DNA of 64,000 bases. Origin: Streptomyces cyaneogriseus subsp. noncyanogenus (GTDB lineage Bacteria > Actinomycetota > Actinomycetes > Streptomycetales > Streptomycetaceae). Position numbers and translations under genes: made by a program. The notes beneath the pieces are model-generated. The model did not search any database. It was given only the letters and a program-made list of their open reading frames with translations, and had not been told where the DNA came from. Positions 48,425 through 61,833 of the stretch are shown one piece after another. The stretch is from assembly GCF_000931445.1 (NCBI RefSeq), contig NZ_CP010849.1:372001-436000 (forward strand), read 5' to 3'. Within the stretch, counting starts at the first letter, position 1; each line of letters begins with the position of its first letter.

Positions 48425-50332
48425 ATGCGCGACGTCGCTCCCGCCCTGCCGGCCGCCCCGCTCCCGACCGGTGGGCTGGCCGACAGCGTCTTCGAGCGGG
48501 CGGCCCGCACCCCGGACCTGCCGATGCTGGCCCGCCGCACCGGCACGGCGCCGGACGTCTGGGAGGAGGTGACGGCCGCCGCCGTCCGCGACGAGGTGGT
48601 CGGCGTGGCCAAGGGGCTGATCGCCTCCGGGATCGCCCCGGCCGACCGCGTCGCGCTGATGGCGCGCACCCGCTACGAGTGGACGATCCTCAGTCACGCC
48701 CTGTGGGCGGTGGGCGCCGAGGTGGTCCCCGTCTATCCGTCCTCCTCCCGGGAGCAGGTGGCGTGGATCCTGCGCGACGCCGGCTGCGTGGCCGCGGCGG
48801 TCGAGGACGAGCAGGCTCTGATGACCGTGGGCTCGGTGTGCGCCTCGCTGCCGCTGCTGCGCCATGTGTGGCAACTGGACGCGGGCGCGCTGGCCGAGCT
48901 CACGGCCCGGGGCTCCTGTCTGCCGTCGGCCGCGGTGGACTCGTTGCGCCGGATCGTGCCGCCGGACTCCACGGCGGTGGTCGCCTACACCTCCGGCACC
49001 ACCGGCCGGGCCATGGGCTGTCTCCTGAGCCACCGGAACCTGGCCTCCGTCTGCGACACACTGCTCGCCGGCTGGGGGCACACGGCCGCGCCGCCGGGAG
49101 AGCAGGGAGCCGTGCTCGCCTTCCTGCCGTTCTCGCATGTGTACGGGCTGATGGTGCAGGGCTTGTGCGTGCGCGGCGGCCTGCTCATGGGGCACGAGCC
49201 GGACCTGGGGCCACAGGCCCTGACGGCGGCGCTGCGCTCCTTCCGCCCCACGTACTTCTACGCCGTCCCGTCGGTGTTCGAGAACCTCTACAAGGGGCTG
49301 CTGCGCACCGCCCAGCGGACGGGCCGCGGGGCGCTGTTCGCGCGGGCGGCCGAGACGGCGCGGGATTTCGCCGCGGCGTCGGAGCGGCAGCGGCTGGGCC
49401 GGGGCCCCGGGCCCGGTCTCGACCTGCGGCTCCAGCACGCCCTGTACGAGCGGACGGTGTACCGCCGGCTGCGGCAGGCCCTGGGCGGCCGGGTGCGCCG
49501 GGCGGTGTCCGGCGGTTCGCCGCTGAGCCCCGAGCTGTCCCGGTTCTTCGAGGGCATCGGCGTCTACGTCCACGACGGGTACGGGCTGACGGAGACCGGG
49601 GGCGGGGTGACGATGCAGCCGCTGGGCCGGGAGAAGTCCGGGACCGTCGGGCAGGCCCTGCCCGGCACCCGGATCCGGGTGGCCGCCGACGGGGAGATTT
49701 TGGTGCGCGGGCCGTCCGTGTTCCGGGGGTACGCCGGCGACGAGGCCGCCACCGGGGCGGCGCTGCGCGACGGCTGGCTGGCCACCGGCGACCTCGGGCA
49801 CCTGGACCAGGAGGGCTATCTGACGATCACCGGCCGCAAGAAGGACGTCATCATCACCAGCGGCGGCAAGAGCGTGGCGCCCGCCGTCCTGGAGCAGCGG
49901 CTGCGGATGCACCCGCTCGTCCACCAGGCGGTGGTCGTGGGCGACAACCGGCCCTGCGTCGGGGCGCTGATCACCCTGGATCCGGAGTTCCTGGCGCACT
50001 GGCGGGCGGGGCTGGCACTGCAGGGCGACGCGCCGCTGCGGGAGGCCCGTGAGGAGAACGCCCTGCGGGAGGAGGTCGCGCGCGCCGTGGCCGCCGCCAA
50101 CAGCGCGGTGTCGCGTTCGGAGTCGATCCGGGTCTTCCGGGTGCTGGCGGAGCCGTTCGACGTGGCGGGCGGACTCCTCACGCCGTCGATGAAGCTGCGC
50201 CGGAACGAGATCGTGCGGACCTACGCCTCGGAGATCGAGGCGATGTACGCGACTCGGCCCGGCCGGCGATCGCCGGCCGGGCCGAGGGAACCGGAGCGGT
50301 GGGACGACCCGGACGATGTGTTCCTCCGCTGA
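48425..50332 (+). CDS. Long-chain acyl-CoA synthetase (AMP-forming)
   Basis: 635 residues from ATG 48425 (AGGAG upstream). Motifs in order: ATP loop VVAYTSGTTGRAMG, FSHVYGL, AVSGGSPLSP, HDGYGLTETGG, WLATGDLG and KDVIITSGGKSVAP. The lysine-donating KLRRNEI follows near the end. It activates fatty acids to acyl-CoA via acyl-adenylate, like FadD15-type enzymes. The 3' end of the gene contains a perfect 34-base palindrome. Confidence 0.93.
   Translation: MRDVAPALPAAPLPTGGLADSVFERAARTPDLPMLARRTGTAPDVWEEVTAAAVRDEVVGVAKGLIASGIAPADRVALMARTRYEWTILSHALWAVGAEVVPVYPSSSREQVAWILRDAGCVAAAVEDEQALMTVGSVCASLPLLRHVWQLDAGALAELTARGSCLPSAAVDSLRRIVPPDSTAVVAYTSGTTGRAMGCLLSHRNLASVCDTLLAGWGHTAAPPGEQGAVLAFLPFSHVYGLMVQGLCVRGGLLMGHEPDLGPQALTAALRSFRPTYFYAVPSVFENLYKGLLRTAQRTGRGALFARAAETARDFAAASERQRLGRGPGPGLDLRLQHALYERTVYRRLRQALGGRVRRAVSGGSPLSPELSRFFEGIGVYVHDGYGLTETGGGVTMQPLGREKSGTVGQALPGTRIRVAADGEILVRGPSVFRGYAGDEAATGAALRDGWLATGDLGHLDQEGYLTITGRKKDVIITSGGKSVAPAVLEQRLRMHPLVHQAVVVGDNRPCVGALITLDPEFLAHWRAGLALQGDAPLREAREENALREEVARAVAAANSAVSRSESIRVFRVLAEPFDVAGGLLTPSMKLRRNEIVRTYASEIEAMYATRPGRRSPAGPREPERWDDPDDVFLR
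50253..50286. repeat. 34-bp perfect palindrome inside the 3' end of the acyl-CoA synthetase gene
   Basis: The central CGGCCGGCGATCGCCGGCCG extends outward to CTC/GAG on the two sides without mismatch. It encodes TRPGRRSPAGPRE, a non-conserved tail. It lies about 46 bases before the stop and could terminate transcription of either convergent gene. Confidence 0.75.
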
Positions 50333-50354
50333 AGGGCCGTCCCGCGGCGTCCGG

Positions 50355-50642
50355 TCAGCCGCCCACGTACCAGGAGACACCGCCGTTGGAGGCGGCCACC
50401 GCCCAGAGGACGAAGAACAGGACCAGATCGATGACGCCGAGCACGATCCCGGCCTTGGCCATGCCCGCGCCGCCCTTGGCCGGTGCCTGCCGCATGCCGA
50501 CGGCACCCAGGATGATGGCGATCGGTCCGAGTATCACGTTGAAAATGAGCAGTCCGACGATCCCGCAGATCAGGCTGGCGATGGCCAGACCGTTGGTGCG
50601 CGAACCGGCGGAGGCGGCAGGGGAACTGCCGTAACCCGTCAT
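50355..50642 (-). CDS. DUF4190-type two-helix membrane protein
   Basis: 95 residues from ATG 50642. Two hydrophobic helices (LAIASLICGIVGLLIFNVI and IVLGVIDLVLFFVLWAVA) are joined by a short GAVGMRQAPAKGGAG loop, the DUF4190 pattern. The first about 18 residues are polar. No function is known. A SigB-like match (GAAT-N15-GGGAAT) is at 50746-50770. Confidence 0.8.
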   Translation of the reverse strand: MTGYGSSPAASAGSRTNGLAIASLICGIVGLLIFNVILGPIAIILGAVGMRQAPAKGGAGMAKAGIVLGVIDLVLFFVLWAVAASNGGVSWYVGG

Positions 50643-50745
50643 CAGAATCTCCCTGCGTCGGGGGGATGGAAACGGCGGCGCGCCCTTCTTCGCGGGGCGC
50701 GCCGGTGTGTTCGCCGCTGTCCGGGTGCCCAGGCGGTCCCCCCGT

Positions 50746-50770
50746 ATTCCCGGCGTGCGCGCGGCAATTC
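50746..50770 (-). promoter_or_regulatory. SigB-like promoter for the DUF4190 gene (weak)
   Basis: On the minus strand: GAAT, 15 bases, GGGAAT. The -10 differs from GGGTAY, so support is lower. The leader would be about 100 bases. The rest of 50643-50948 holds no other recognised element. Confidence 0.3.
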
Positions 50771-50948
50771 AGGTGCCGGGCCGGATGCCGGGGGGAAGCT
50801 GTACAAAGTACGGGGGCGTGCGGGGACCGCGGGCCCCGGCAGCCGTGAGTGCCAGGGCCGTCACCCGGAGTCGACGGGCGCGTAGGCTCCGCCGGCACGG
50901 GAACTAGCAGACGAGGGGGACGCAAGGGAAAGGACGACAGCCCTGCTG

Positions 50949-51404
50949 ATGCCGGGCCTGGAAGGCGAGATGGCAGCCGAGCCGCGTTGGGACAAGACAC
51001 TGGGTTCCGAAGAGATCACGAACCGCACCGCCGGGTTCGCCGGCGAGTTGCACAACGTGACGGGTGCGCGTCTGGTCGCGGAGGAGTTCCTCTACGACCT
51101 GTCACGCGTGTCACCCCCGTCGGCCCCCGAACACTGGGACGACATCCTGCTGGTCGTCACGGAGCTGGCCGCGAACGCGGTCCAGTACGCCCCGGGACCC
51201 TTCGAGCTGACCCTGCGCCGCACGTTCGACGGCGTGCACGTGGTGATGCACGACACGAGCACGACGCCGCCGGCGCCCCGCCCCTTCCACCCCAGCCGCG
51301 GCGGTGGCGGCATCGGCTGGCATCTGGTCCATACGCTCAGCGATCAGGTGAGTGTCGTCACTCACGAGCGGGGCAAGGAGATCCACGTCTTCCTCCCCTG
51401 GTGA
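50949..51404 (+). CDS. Anti-sigma-factor type HATPase protein
   Basis: 151 residues from ATG 50949 (ATG 50970 has a good GGAAGG site and is an alternative). The RsbW/SpoIIAB-like fold is clear: N-box VVTELAANAVQYAPG, G1 region MHDTSTTPP and GGGGIGWHLV. Such kinases bind a sigma factor and phosphorylate a STAS antagonist. It is convergent with a second HATPase and lies 8 kb from the STAS genes. Confidence 0.85.
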   Translation: MPGLEGEMAAEPRWDKTLGSEEITNRTAGFAGELHNVTGARLVAEEFLYDLSRVSPPSAPEHWDDILLVVTELAANAVQYAPGPFELTLRRTFDGVHVVMHDTSTTPPAPRPFHPSRGGGGIGWHLVHTLSDQVSVVTHERGKEIHVFLPW

Positions 51405-51459
51405 GGCGCGCGGCGGCGGGCCCCGCACCGGTCGCGGCGGGGGCGGGCGGGGCCGGAGC

Positions 51460-51927
51460 TCAGGCAGGCTCGGCGGGACGGATCGGCACGAGCACACTGA
51501 TGGTCTTGCCGCCCTCGGGGCGCCGGTCGACGGCGACCTCCCGCGTCAGGCGGACGATGAGCGGCCAGCCGTATCCGCTGCCGCGGTGGGTGACGGGGAG
51601 CGGGGCGGTGGCATCGAGCGCGGCTTCCGGGATGACCTCGCTGTGGTCGTGCACGGCGATCCGTACGCCGTCGGAGGTGGCCCACGCCTCGAAGCCGGCC
51701 AGTCCGCCGCCGTGCCGGATCGCGTTGGTGACCAGTTCCGATACGACGAGCTGCAGGTCGATGACGTCCTGCTCCCGTGCCTCGCGGCCCGCGGCGTCCC
51801 ATTCCGCGCGGACCACGGAGCGGGCGTAGGCCCGGGCGCTCGCCGCACTGTCCACCGAGCCCCGTACCGGGGTCGTCACCGGCGCCTCGCCGGTCGCCGC
51901 CACTGCGGCCCCGTCCATTGCTTCCAT
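51460..51927 (-). CDS. Anti-sigma-factor type HATPase protein
   Basis: 155 residues from ATG 51927 (ATG 51918 possible). N-box LVVSELVTNAIRHGGG, G1 region HDHSEVIPE and RGSGYGWPLIVRL are intact. It is of the RsbW type, distinct from its convergent neighbour at 50949 (low identity by eye). It may share a transcript with the PRC-barrel gene upstream on the same strand, 154 bases away. Confidence 0.85.
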   Translation of the reverse strand: MEAMDGAAVAATGEAPVTTPVRGSVDSAASARAYARSVVRAEWDAAGREAREQDVIDLQLVVSELVTNAIRHGGGLAGFEAWATSDGVRIAVHDHSEVIPEAALDATAPLPVTHRGSGYGWPLIVRLTREVAVDRRPEGGKTISVLVPIRPAEPA

Positions 51928-52081
51928 GTCTGCCGTGTCCCCGATTCCACTCCCCGCGCACCGGTGTGTCGCCCCGGACGCCCGGCTTGTGGCCGCCGCG
52001 GTGTGCGGCGGCCGATCCACTCCTGGCCGTTCACGTCTCCCGGCGACGACCGGCGTCCCTCGGGTGTCGTACCGCGCCGCG

Positions 52082-52453
52082 TCAGGTCACAGGGGCCTGC
52101 CGAGGCGGCAGCCCGTGATAGTAGTCCCCCACGGCCGTGAGGTACGCACGGTCCATGGTCTCGCTGTCGGTGCGGAAGCGGGGAGCGGCCTTGACCTCGG
52201 CCCTGGTGCAGGCCACCGTGACCTTCCCGGCGCCGGCGTCGATGTCCGTCACGACGCCGACCGGCACGAGAACGCTCCGGCCGAAGATCCATACGCCGGT
52301 GTCGACGACGAGGTGCCGCATGCCGTGGTGGTCGGCCTCCCGGTCCACATGGCCGATGGTGCCGTCGCTCGCGGCGACGGTGCAGCCCGTCAGGTCCTGA
52401 CCCTCCACATGTCCGCTCTGCGGCGGGTACGACCAGATGCTGTTCGTGGGCAA
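52082..52453 (-). CDS. PRC-barrel domain protein
   Basis: 123 residues from TTG 52453, with GGGAGGG upstream. The PRC-barrel strands are visible: DLTGCTVAASDGTIGHVDREAD, HHGMRHLVVDTGVWIFGRSV and LVPVGVVTDIDAGAGKVTVA, followed by a helical tail. PRC barrels act in electron transport or RNA processing, and in stress proteins of streptomycetes. The upstream region has an exact SigB-like match. Confidence 0.82.
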   Translation of the reverse strand: MPTNSIWSYPPQSGHVEGQDLTGCTVAASDGTIGHVDREADHHGMRHLVVDTGVWIFGRSVLVPVGVVTDIDAGAGKVTVACTRAEVKAAPRFRTDSETMDRAYLTAVGDYYHGLPPRQAPVT

Positions 52454-52878
52454 CTGCTGCTTCCCTCCCGTTGTGCCGACGACACCGGCCGGGCGGTGAG
52501 CCTGCCCGGCGGTTCCACAACTGCTGATACCCGGCCATCGCACCCGCATTCGGATCGCTCCGTGACAGGGCGCCGGGCGGGGCGGCGGCCTCCCGGCGCG
52601 CGGCAGGCGCGAAGCTGCCGGTGTCGCCCAAACCAATCCGTGTACCCCCGTTCGGCTAGGTCATGCACGACTGCTCCCGGCCCGCCGCCCCGGGTGCACC
52701 CGGTGGCACCGTGCTTTGTTCGGCGACCTCCGCGTGGGTTAGCCTTCGGCGTATTTCTTCGTCGCGCAGATCCGTGAACTGCGGAAATGCACGCACGAGC
52801 TACCGGGCCCGATCGGCCCGGCACGGTTCCGAGCCCCCGGCCCTCCGGGGGCTCCTGGGGAGCGGAACGAGGGTGCGC
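52454..52878. other. Divergent region between PRC-barrel and hybrid kinase genes
   Basis: 425 bases without a gene. It holds the SigB-like match at 52642-52666 (minus strand) and a looser plus-strand one, GTTCGG-N12-GGGTTA at 52718-52741, toward the kinase. The open frame upstream of the kinase start lacks conserved sequence. Confidence 0.5.
52642..52666 (-). promoter_or_regulatory. SigB-like promoter for the PRC-barrel gene
   Basis: On the minus strand: GCAT, 15 bases, GGGTAC, an exact fit to GNNT-N14-16-GGGTAC. The leader would be about 180 bases. Confidence 0.45.
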
Positions 52879-57150
<4,272 letters not shown>

Positions 57151-57244
57151 GGCCGGCCCCCGTCCCGTACACCGGTGGGCCGTGCGGCCCGCGGCGTCCC
57201 GCGCCGCGTGCCGCAGCGTCCCGCAGCCGAGGAGCAGTCACCCC

Positions 57245-59734
57245 GTGAGCATCTCCGAGCAGCACAGCGAACCGGCCGGCGGCGAGCCGCGGTTCGAGAC
57301 CGCCACGTCCGGGGCGGTCGCCCCGCCGGAGGCACTCGTCGTCCCCGACGACCCGTCCGCCGGCATCCCCCCGCTCTCCCCCGTGGGCCGGCTGGCGGCC
57401 ACGGTCGAGCGGCTCAGCCGCGAGGTGCGGGCCGCCCAGGCGGAGGCCGAGGGGCGGGCCCTGATCGAGCTGGCCAAGGGCATCCTGGTCGAGCGGCTGG
57501 GGTGCGGTCCGGCGCAGGCCGCCCGGCAGTTGGCCGAGCTGGCCGAGCAGGCCCAGGTGACGCCGCTGGAACTGGCCGTCGACGTCATCAACCAGGCCGC
57601 CCGGGACCGGGTGTCGGAGGTGACGGACGCGTTCCTCGCCGCGACCGCCGCCGCGGACACCGAGGGCGACGGGGAGGGCGCCGGCTCCGAGGAGACCGAA
57701 GCGGAGTCGGCCGCCGTGCGGCTGCGGGCGGCCGAGAGCGGCGCGCTGGCGGCGGACGACACCCAGGCCGTCGCCGTCTCCCTGCTGGAGCAGGCGCTGC
57801 GCCCGCTGGGCGCGGTGGCCGTGGCGATCTGGGCGGCGGGCGCCGACGGTTCGCTGACCCTGGCCGGCAGCGCCGGCTTCTCCCCCGCCGAGGCCGCCCG
57901 CTGGCGGTACGTCCCGCCGGACGTGGTGACGGTGGCCCGGCGCGGCCTGACGGAGCGTCAGGGGCAGTGGATCGCCTCGCTCGGCCGGACCGGTCTGCCC
58001 AGCGTCGGCCGGCACCAGCATCCGGACGGCGGCCGGGTCGCCGTACCCGCCGGGACGGGTGGCCGTATCCACGGCGTCCTGGAGATCGTCTGGGCCGAGC
58101 CCCTGGAGCCGCAGCCGCCCCAGATCGTCCGGCAGATCGAGGCCCTGGCCGAGCTGTGCGCCCACACCCTGGAGACCTACAGCCCGCCGCTGGGCGCGCC
58201 GCAGGAACCACGGGTGCTGCCGGACGCGGCGGAGCTGATGGACCTGGCCGACGGACTGCACGACCCGGCGCTGGTCCTGGTCCCGCACCTGGACGGCTCC
58301 GGGAACCTGGCGGACTTCCGCATCCAGCACGTCAACGACCGCTTCCTGGACCCGGCCGGCCGGCCGCGCGCGGTGGTGAGCGGCGCGCTGCTGCTGGAGG
58401 CGTACCCGATGGCCGCCGGGGAGAGCGAGCTGTTCCAGCGGGTGGAGCGGGTCTACGCCACGGGCGAGCCGTTCCGCGCCCACCGCATGAACCTCACCGC
58501 GCTGGTCGACCAGGTGCCGCTGTCGGCGGTCGCGGACATCAGCATCAGCCGGCACGGCAACGCCGTGCTGCTCATCTGGCGCATCGAGGACGAGACGGCG
58601 CGGCTGGCCAGTCTGCTCCAGCACGCCCAGCGCCTCGGCCGCATCGGCGGTTTCGAGGAGAATCTGCTCACCGGCGAGATCACCTGGAACGGGCAGCTCT
58701 TCGACCTGTACGGGCGCCCGGAGTCGAGCATGCCGGTGCCGTTGGAGGAACTGCCCTCGTACGCCCACCCGGACGACGCGGTGACCATCGGCCGGTTCCT
58801 GCGGACCCTGATGCACCACCGGCGCCCGGCGTCGGCGGCGTTCCGTCTGCAGCGGCCGGACGGGGTGACCCGGCACATCCGGGTCGTCGCCGAACCGGTG
58901 CTGGACACCGACGGACGGCTGCTCCTGGTCCGCGGGGCCTATCAGGACATCTCCGCCCAGCACTGGACGGAGGTGGCGCTCGCGGCGACCCGCGACCAGC
59001 TGGCGCACACCGAGCAGCAGGCCAGTGAGCGCAACCGGCTGGCGCTGCAGTTGCAGCAGGCCATCATGCCGCCGACGCAGGCCCCGCTGCGGCTGCCCGA
59101 GCTCCAGGTGGCGGTCCGCTACCGGCCCGCGGAGACCGAGCAGTTGGTGGGCGGCGACTGGTACGACGCCGTCGTCCTGCCGTCCGGGCTGGTGCTGCTG
59201 AGCGTCGGCGACGTGGCCGGGCACGGCATAGAGGCGGCGACCAGCATGGTCGTACTGCGCAACGCGCTGCGCGGCCTGGCGGTGACCGGTGCCGGGCCGG
59301 GCCAGCTGCTGTCGTGGCTGAACATCGTGGCGCACCATCTGACGGGCGCGGTCACGGCCACGGCGGTGTGCGGCCTGTACGACCCCGACACCCGGGCGCT
59401 GCGGTGGGCCCGGGCGGGTCATCTGCCGCCGGTGCTGGTGCGCGAGGCGGAGGCGGCCCCGCTGCCGCTGGTGAAGGGGATGCTCCTGGGCGCGGTGCCC
59501 GAGACCTCCTACGAGGAGGCGGAGGTGCAACTGGCGCCCGAGGACACCTTGTTGATGTACACCGACGGTCTCATCGAGCGCCGGGACCGTTCCGTGGAGG
59601 AGACCCTGTCCCATCTGGTGTCGACCGCCCGTGCGGCGCCGAGCACGCTCGACCAGCAGTTGGACCGCCTGCTCACCTACAGCAGGTCGGACACGGACGA
59701 CGACACGTGCATCGTGGGCATCCGGGTCAGGTGA
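57245..59734 (+). CDS. ANTAR-GAF-PAS-PAS-SpoIIE PP2C phosphatase
   Basis: 829 residues from GTG 57245 (GAGGAG upstream). In order: an ANTAR-like helical domain (about 55-120; LIELAKGILVERLGCGPAQ), a GAF-like domain (about 175-315), a PAS-like region (about 330-460), a second PAS (about 465-585, LGRIGGFEENLLTGEITW) and a SpoIIE-type PP2C (about 620-828; GGDWYDAV, SVGDVAGHG, YTDGLIE, DDDTCIV). It would dephosphorylate a STAS antagonist, as RsbU does. An ANTAR fused to a phosphatase is unusual. The next gene is a STAS antagonist. Confidence 0.88.
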   Translation: MSISEQHSEPAGGEPRFETATSGAVAPPEALVVPDDPSAGIPPLSPVGRLAATVERLSREVRAAQAEAEGRALIELAKGILVERLGCGPAQAARQLAELAEQAQVTPLELAVDVINQAARDRVSEVTDAFLAATAAADTEGDGEGAGSEETEAESAAVRLRAAESGALAADDTQAVAVSLLEQALRPLGAVAVAIWAAGADGSLTLAGSAGFSPAEAARWRYVPPDVVTVARRGLTERQGQWIASLGRTGLPSVGRHQHPDGGRVAVPAGTGGRIHGVLEIVWAEPLEPQPPQIVRQIEALAELCAHTLETYSPPLGAPQEPRVLPDAAELMDLADGLHDPALVLVPHLDGSGNLADFRIQHVNDRFLDPAGRPRAVVSGALLLEAYPMAAGESELFQRVERVYATGEPFRAHRMNLTALVDQVPLSAVADISISRHGNAVLLIWRIEDETARLASLLQHAQRLGRIGGFEENLLTGEITWNGQLFDLYGRPESSMPVPLEELPSYAHPDDAVTIGRFLRTLMHHRRPASAAFRLQRPDGVTRHIRVVAEPVLDTDGRLLLVRGAYQDISAQHWTEVALAATRDQLAHTEQQASERNRLALQLQQAIMPPTQAPLRLPELQVAVRYRPAETEQLVGGDWYDAVVLPSGLVLLSVGDVAGHGIEAATSMVVLRNALRGLAVTGAGPGQLLSWLNIVAHHLTGAVTATAVCGLYDPDTRALRWARAGHLPPVLVREAEAAPLPLVKGMLLGAVPETSYEEAEVQLAPEDTLLMYTDGLIERRDRSVEETLSHLVSTARAAPSTLDQQLDRLLTYSRSDTDDDTCIVGIRVR

Positions 59735-59791
59735 TCCGGGGCTGCCGGGACGGGCGGCGGGAGGCTGTTCCCCCCGCCGCCCCGGAGGCAG

Positions 59792-59816
59792 GCATGAGAC
59801 GGGTATTCGGGGGTAT
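59792..59816 (+). promoter_or_regulatory. SigB-like promoter for the STAS antagonist gene
   Basis: GCAT, 15 bases, GGGTAT. It lies about 80 bases before the STAS gene and matches GNNT-N14-16-GGGTAY. A second GGGTAT at 59801-59806 has no matching -35. Confidence 0.45.
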
Positions 59817-59896
59817 CCGCCCGGGCGCGGTGAGGAACGCCTGCGGAATGTCGCAGGGGTCACCGGCCCTGGCCGTCTGCTCTGTTGGAGGTACTC

Positions 59897-60310
59897 GTGC
59901 CCATTGCCCAGAACCCGCTGTCCGTCGAGGTCACGCTGCCCCGGGAGGACGTGGCGCTGCTCACGGTGCAGGGTTACCTGGACGTCGACACGGCGACGGA
60001 GTTCCAGCACCATCTGGCGAACCAGCTCCACCACGGCCGGCGCCACTTCCTGCTGGACCTGTCGGCGGTGCCGTTCATGGACTCCTCCGGCATGAACATC
60101 ATCCTGCGCGTCTACCAGGAGGTCCGGGAGATCCCCGGCAGCGTGCACATCATCGATCCCACACCGGCCGTGCGGCGCATCCTGGACCTGACCGGGGTCA
60201 GCATCACGGTGCCGGTCTCCAAGAGCGTGGACGACGCGCTCGCCCTCGTCGACGGGGGGGCCGTGCCGGAGCCGGGTGCGGCGGGGACGTCCGGGCAGGA
60301 GGAGGCCTGA
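59897..60310 (+). CDS. STAS-domain anti-anti-sigma factor (RsbV/ArsI-like)
   Basis: 137 residues from GTG 59897 (GGAGG 5 bases upstream; a TTG at 59885 is also in frame). The STAS fold is clear, with LTVQGYLDVDTATEFQHHL and the phosphorylation loop DLSAVPFMDSSGMNIIL (Ser63/Ser64). Unphosphorylated, it would bind an anti-sigma HATPase and free the sigma factor. From memory, the corresponding S. coelicolor protein is the SigB-system antagonist ArsI; unchecked. Confidence 0.9.
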   Translation: MPIAQNPLSVEVTLPREDVALLTVQGYLDVDTATEFQHHLANQLHHGRRHFLLDLSAVPFMDSSGMNIILRVYQEVREIPGSVHIIDPTPAVRRILDLTGVSITVPVSKSVDDALALVDGGAVPEPGAAGTSGQEEA

Positions 60311-60526
60311 GCCCGGTCGGCCGCCGTCGGCCGACCCGCTGTTCCTTCGCAGGACGTGCGTCGCGACGCGGGCCGACCGCCTCGCCGCCCGGCCGGATCA
60401 CTGCCGGGGGACGAGGTGTCGTCCGAGGTGGAGGGGTGATTACAGTGGTCGCCCGGCAGAGTCACACAGCCGTCCCGTGCCTGAGAACGGTTCGGTGCGA
60501 CGCAACGCGCATGAGGAGTGAAACAG

Positions 60527-61426
60527 GTGCCGGAGCACACAGCGGAGGAAACGCTCGGATCGCCGACGCACGAGGTCAGGGAGTTCCTGCGGCGCCGCCG
60601 TGAGCAGATCGCCCAGCGGTGGGCGGATGAGCCGCTGTTCCGCTCCGTGTTCACCGTCTCGCGGGACGAGGCGGTGGAAGCGGGCAAGGCCGTCGTGGAC
60701 GCGCTGGCCGAGGTCGCGGACACGGGGCGGGTGGACGACCCCGACGCGGCGGGATTCAGCGGCGTGCGCGAGCAGTTGGCGCGGATGGGCGTGGCCCGGG
60801 GGCGGGCCGGTCTGACGGCCGCCCAGGTGTCGAGCGAACTGGCCACCTTGCGCCAGCCCGTGGAGAACCTCCTGCTCAGCGACATCGGCGAGGCGCCGGC
60901 CGAGCACGTCCGGGCCTGTGCGACCACGCTGACCGTGCTGATGGGCACGTTGCGGGTGGTGGTCATGCAGACCGCGCTGAGCGAGGGCGAGGCGCTGATC
61001 GACCGGCAGCGGCTGCAACTGATGGAGGTGGCCACGCCCGTCATCAAGCTGTGGGACGGCATCGTGGCGGTCCCGCTGATCGGGACGCTGGACAGCGCCC
61101 GCAGCCAGGTGGTGATGGAGACCCTCCTGGAGTCCATCGTCGAGCAGCAGGCGCGGTTCGCGATCCTGGACATCACCGGGGTGCCGACGGTCGACACGCT
61201 GGTGGCCCAGCACCTGATGAAGACGGTCGCGGCGGCCCGGCTGATGGGCGCCGAGTGCATCGTCTCCGGGATCCGCCCCGCGATCGCGCAGACCATCGTC
61301 CACCTCGGCCTGGACCTGGGCACGGTGATCACCCGGGCCGGGCTCGCCGACGCGCTCAAGTACGCGCTGCACCAGCTCGGAGCCGACATCGTCGGCCCGA
61401 CGGCGAACGGTGCGGGTCAGCGGTGA
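60527..61426 (+). CDS. rsbR: RsbR-type stressosome co-antagonist
   Basis: 299 residues from GTG 60527, with GAGGAG 8-9 bases upstream. The N-terminal 160 residues are an RsbR-type sensor (EVREFLRRRREQIAQRWADE). The C-terminal STAS domain starts LQLMEVATPVIKLWDGIVAV, with the conserved ILDITGVPTVDTLVA. By memory alignment with B. subtilis RsbRA, the two phosphorylation sites correspond to Ser190 (Thr in RsbRA) and Thr224. It would form the stressosome shell with RsbS. The stop overlaps the rsbS start (GTGA). Confidence 0.9.
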   Translation: MPEHTAEETLGSPTHEVREFLRRRREQIAQRWADEPLFRSVFTVSRDEAVEAGKAVVDALAEVADTGRVDDPDAAGFSGVREQLARMGVARGRAGLTAAQVSSELATLRQPVENLLLSDIGEAPAEHVRACATTLTVLMGTLRVVVMQTALSEGEALIDRQRLQLMEVATPVIKLWDGIVAVPLIGTLDSARSQVVMETLLESIVEQQARFAILDITGVPTVDTLVAQHLMKTVAAARLMGAECIVSGIRPAIAQTIVHLGLDLGTVITRAGLADALKYALHQLGADIVGPTANGAGQR

Positions 61427-61833
61427 GCGAGGCGTTCTCCGGCCCGGTGGCGGGACACGTCCCGGTCCTGCGACTCGGTGACGTCCTGATGGTCACCCTC
61501 CAGGGGGATCTGTACGACAGTACGGCGCAGCGGTTGCAGCAGGACCTCGCCGAGACCATCACCCACAGCGGGGCCACCGGCGTGATCATCGACATCTCCG
61601 GGGTGGAGATCGTCGACTCCTTCCTGGGCCGGGTGCTGGCGGAGATCGCCGCCCAGGCGTCGCTGCTGGCCGCGCGCACCGTGGTGGTCGGCATGCGGCC
61701 CGCGGTCGCCATCACCCTGGTGGAGCTGGGGCTGACGCTGCCGGGGCTGCGTACGGCGCTGAGCACCGAGGTGGCCATGGACCTTCTCACCCAGGGTTCG
61801 CCCCGCGTCGGCGTCCGCCGGGAGAGTCCGTGA
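61423..61833 (+). CDS. rsbS: RsbS stressosome scaffold STAS protein
   Basis: 136 residues from GTG 61423, overlapping the rsbR stop. It is a single STAS domain with VLMVTLQGDLYDSTAQRL and the phospho-acceptor loop IIDISGVEIVDSFLGRVL (Ser66). RsbS sequesters RsbT in the unstressed complex; phosphorylation by RsbT releases it. The stop overlaps rsbT. Confidence 0.92.
   Translation: MSEAFSGPVAGHVPVLRLGDVLMVTLQGDLYDSTAQRLQQDLAETITHSGATGVIIDISGVEIVDSFLGRVLAEIAAQASLLAARTVVVGMRPAVAITLVELGLTLPGLRTALSTEVAMDLLTQGSPRVGVRRESP

Noticed and set aside
52718..52741. SigB-like promoter for the hybrid kinase
   Set aside because: GTTCGG-N12-GGGTTA matches only loosely in both boxes and spacing, so it is mentioned in the region entry but not claimed.
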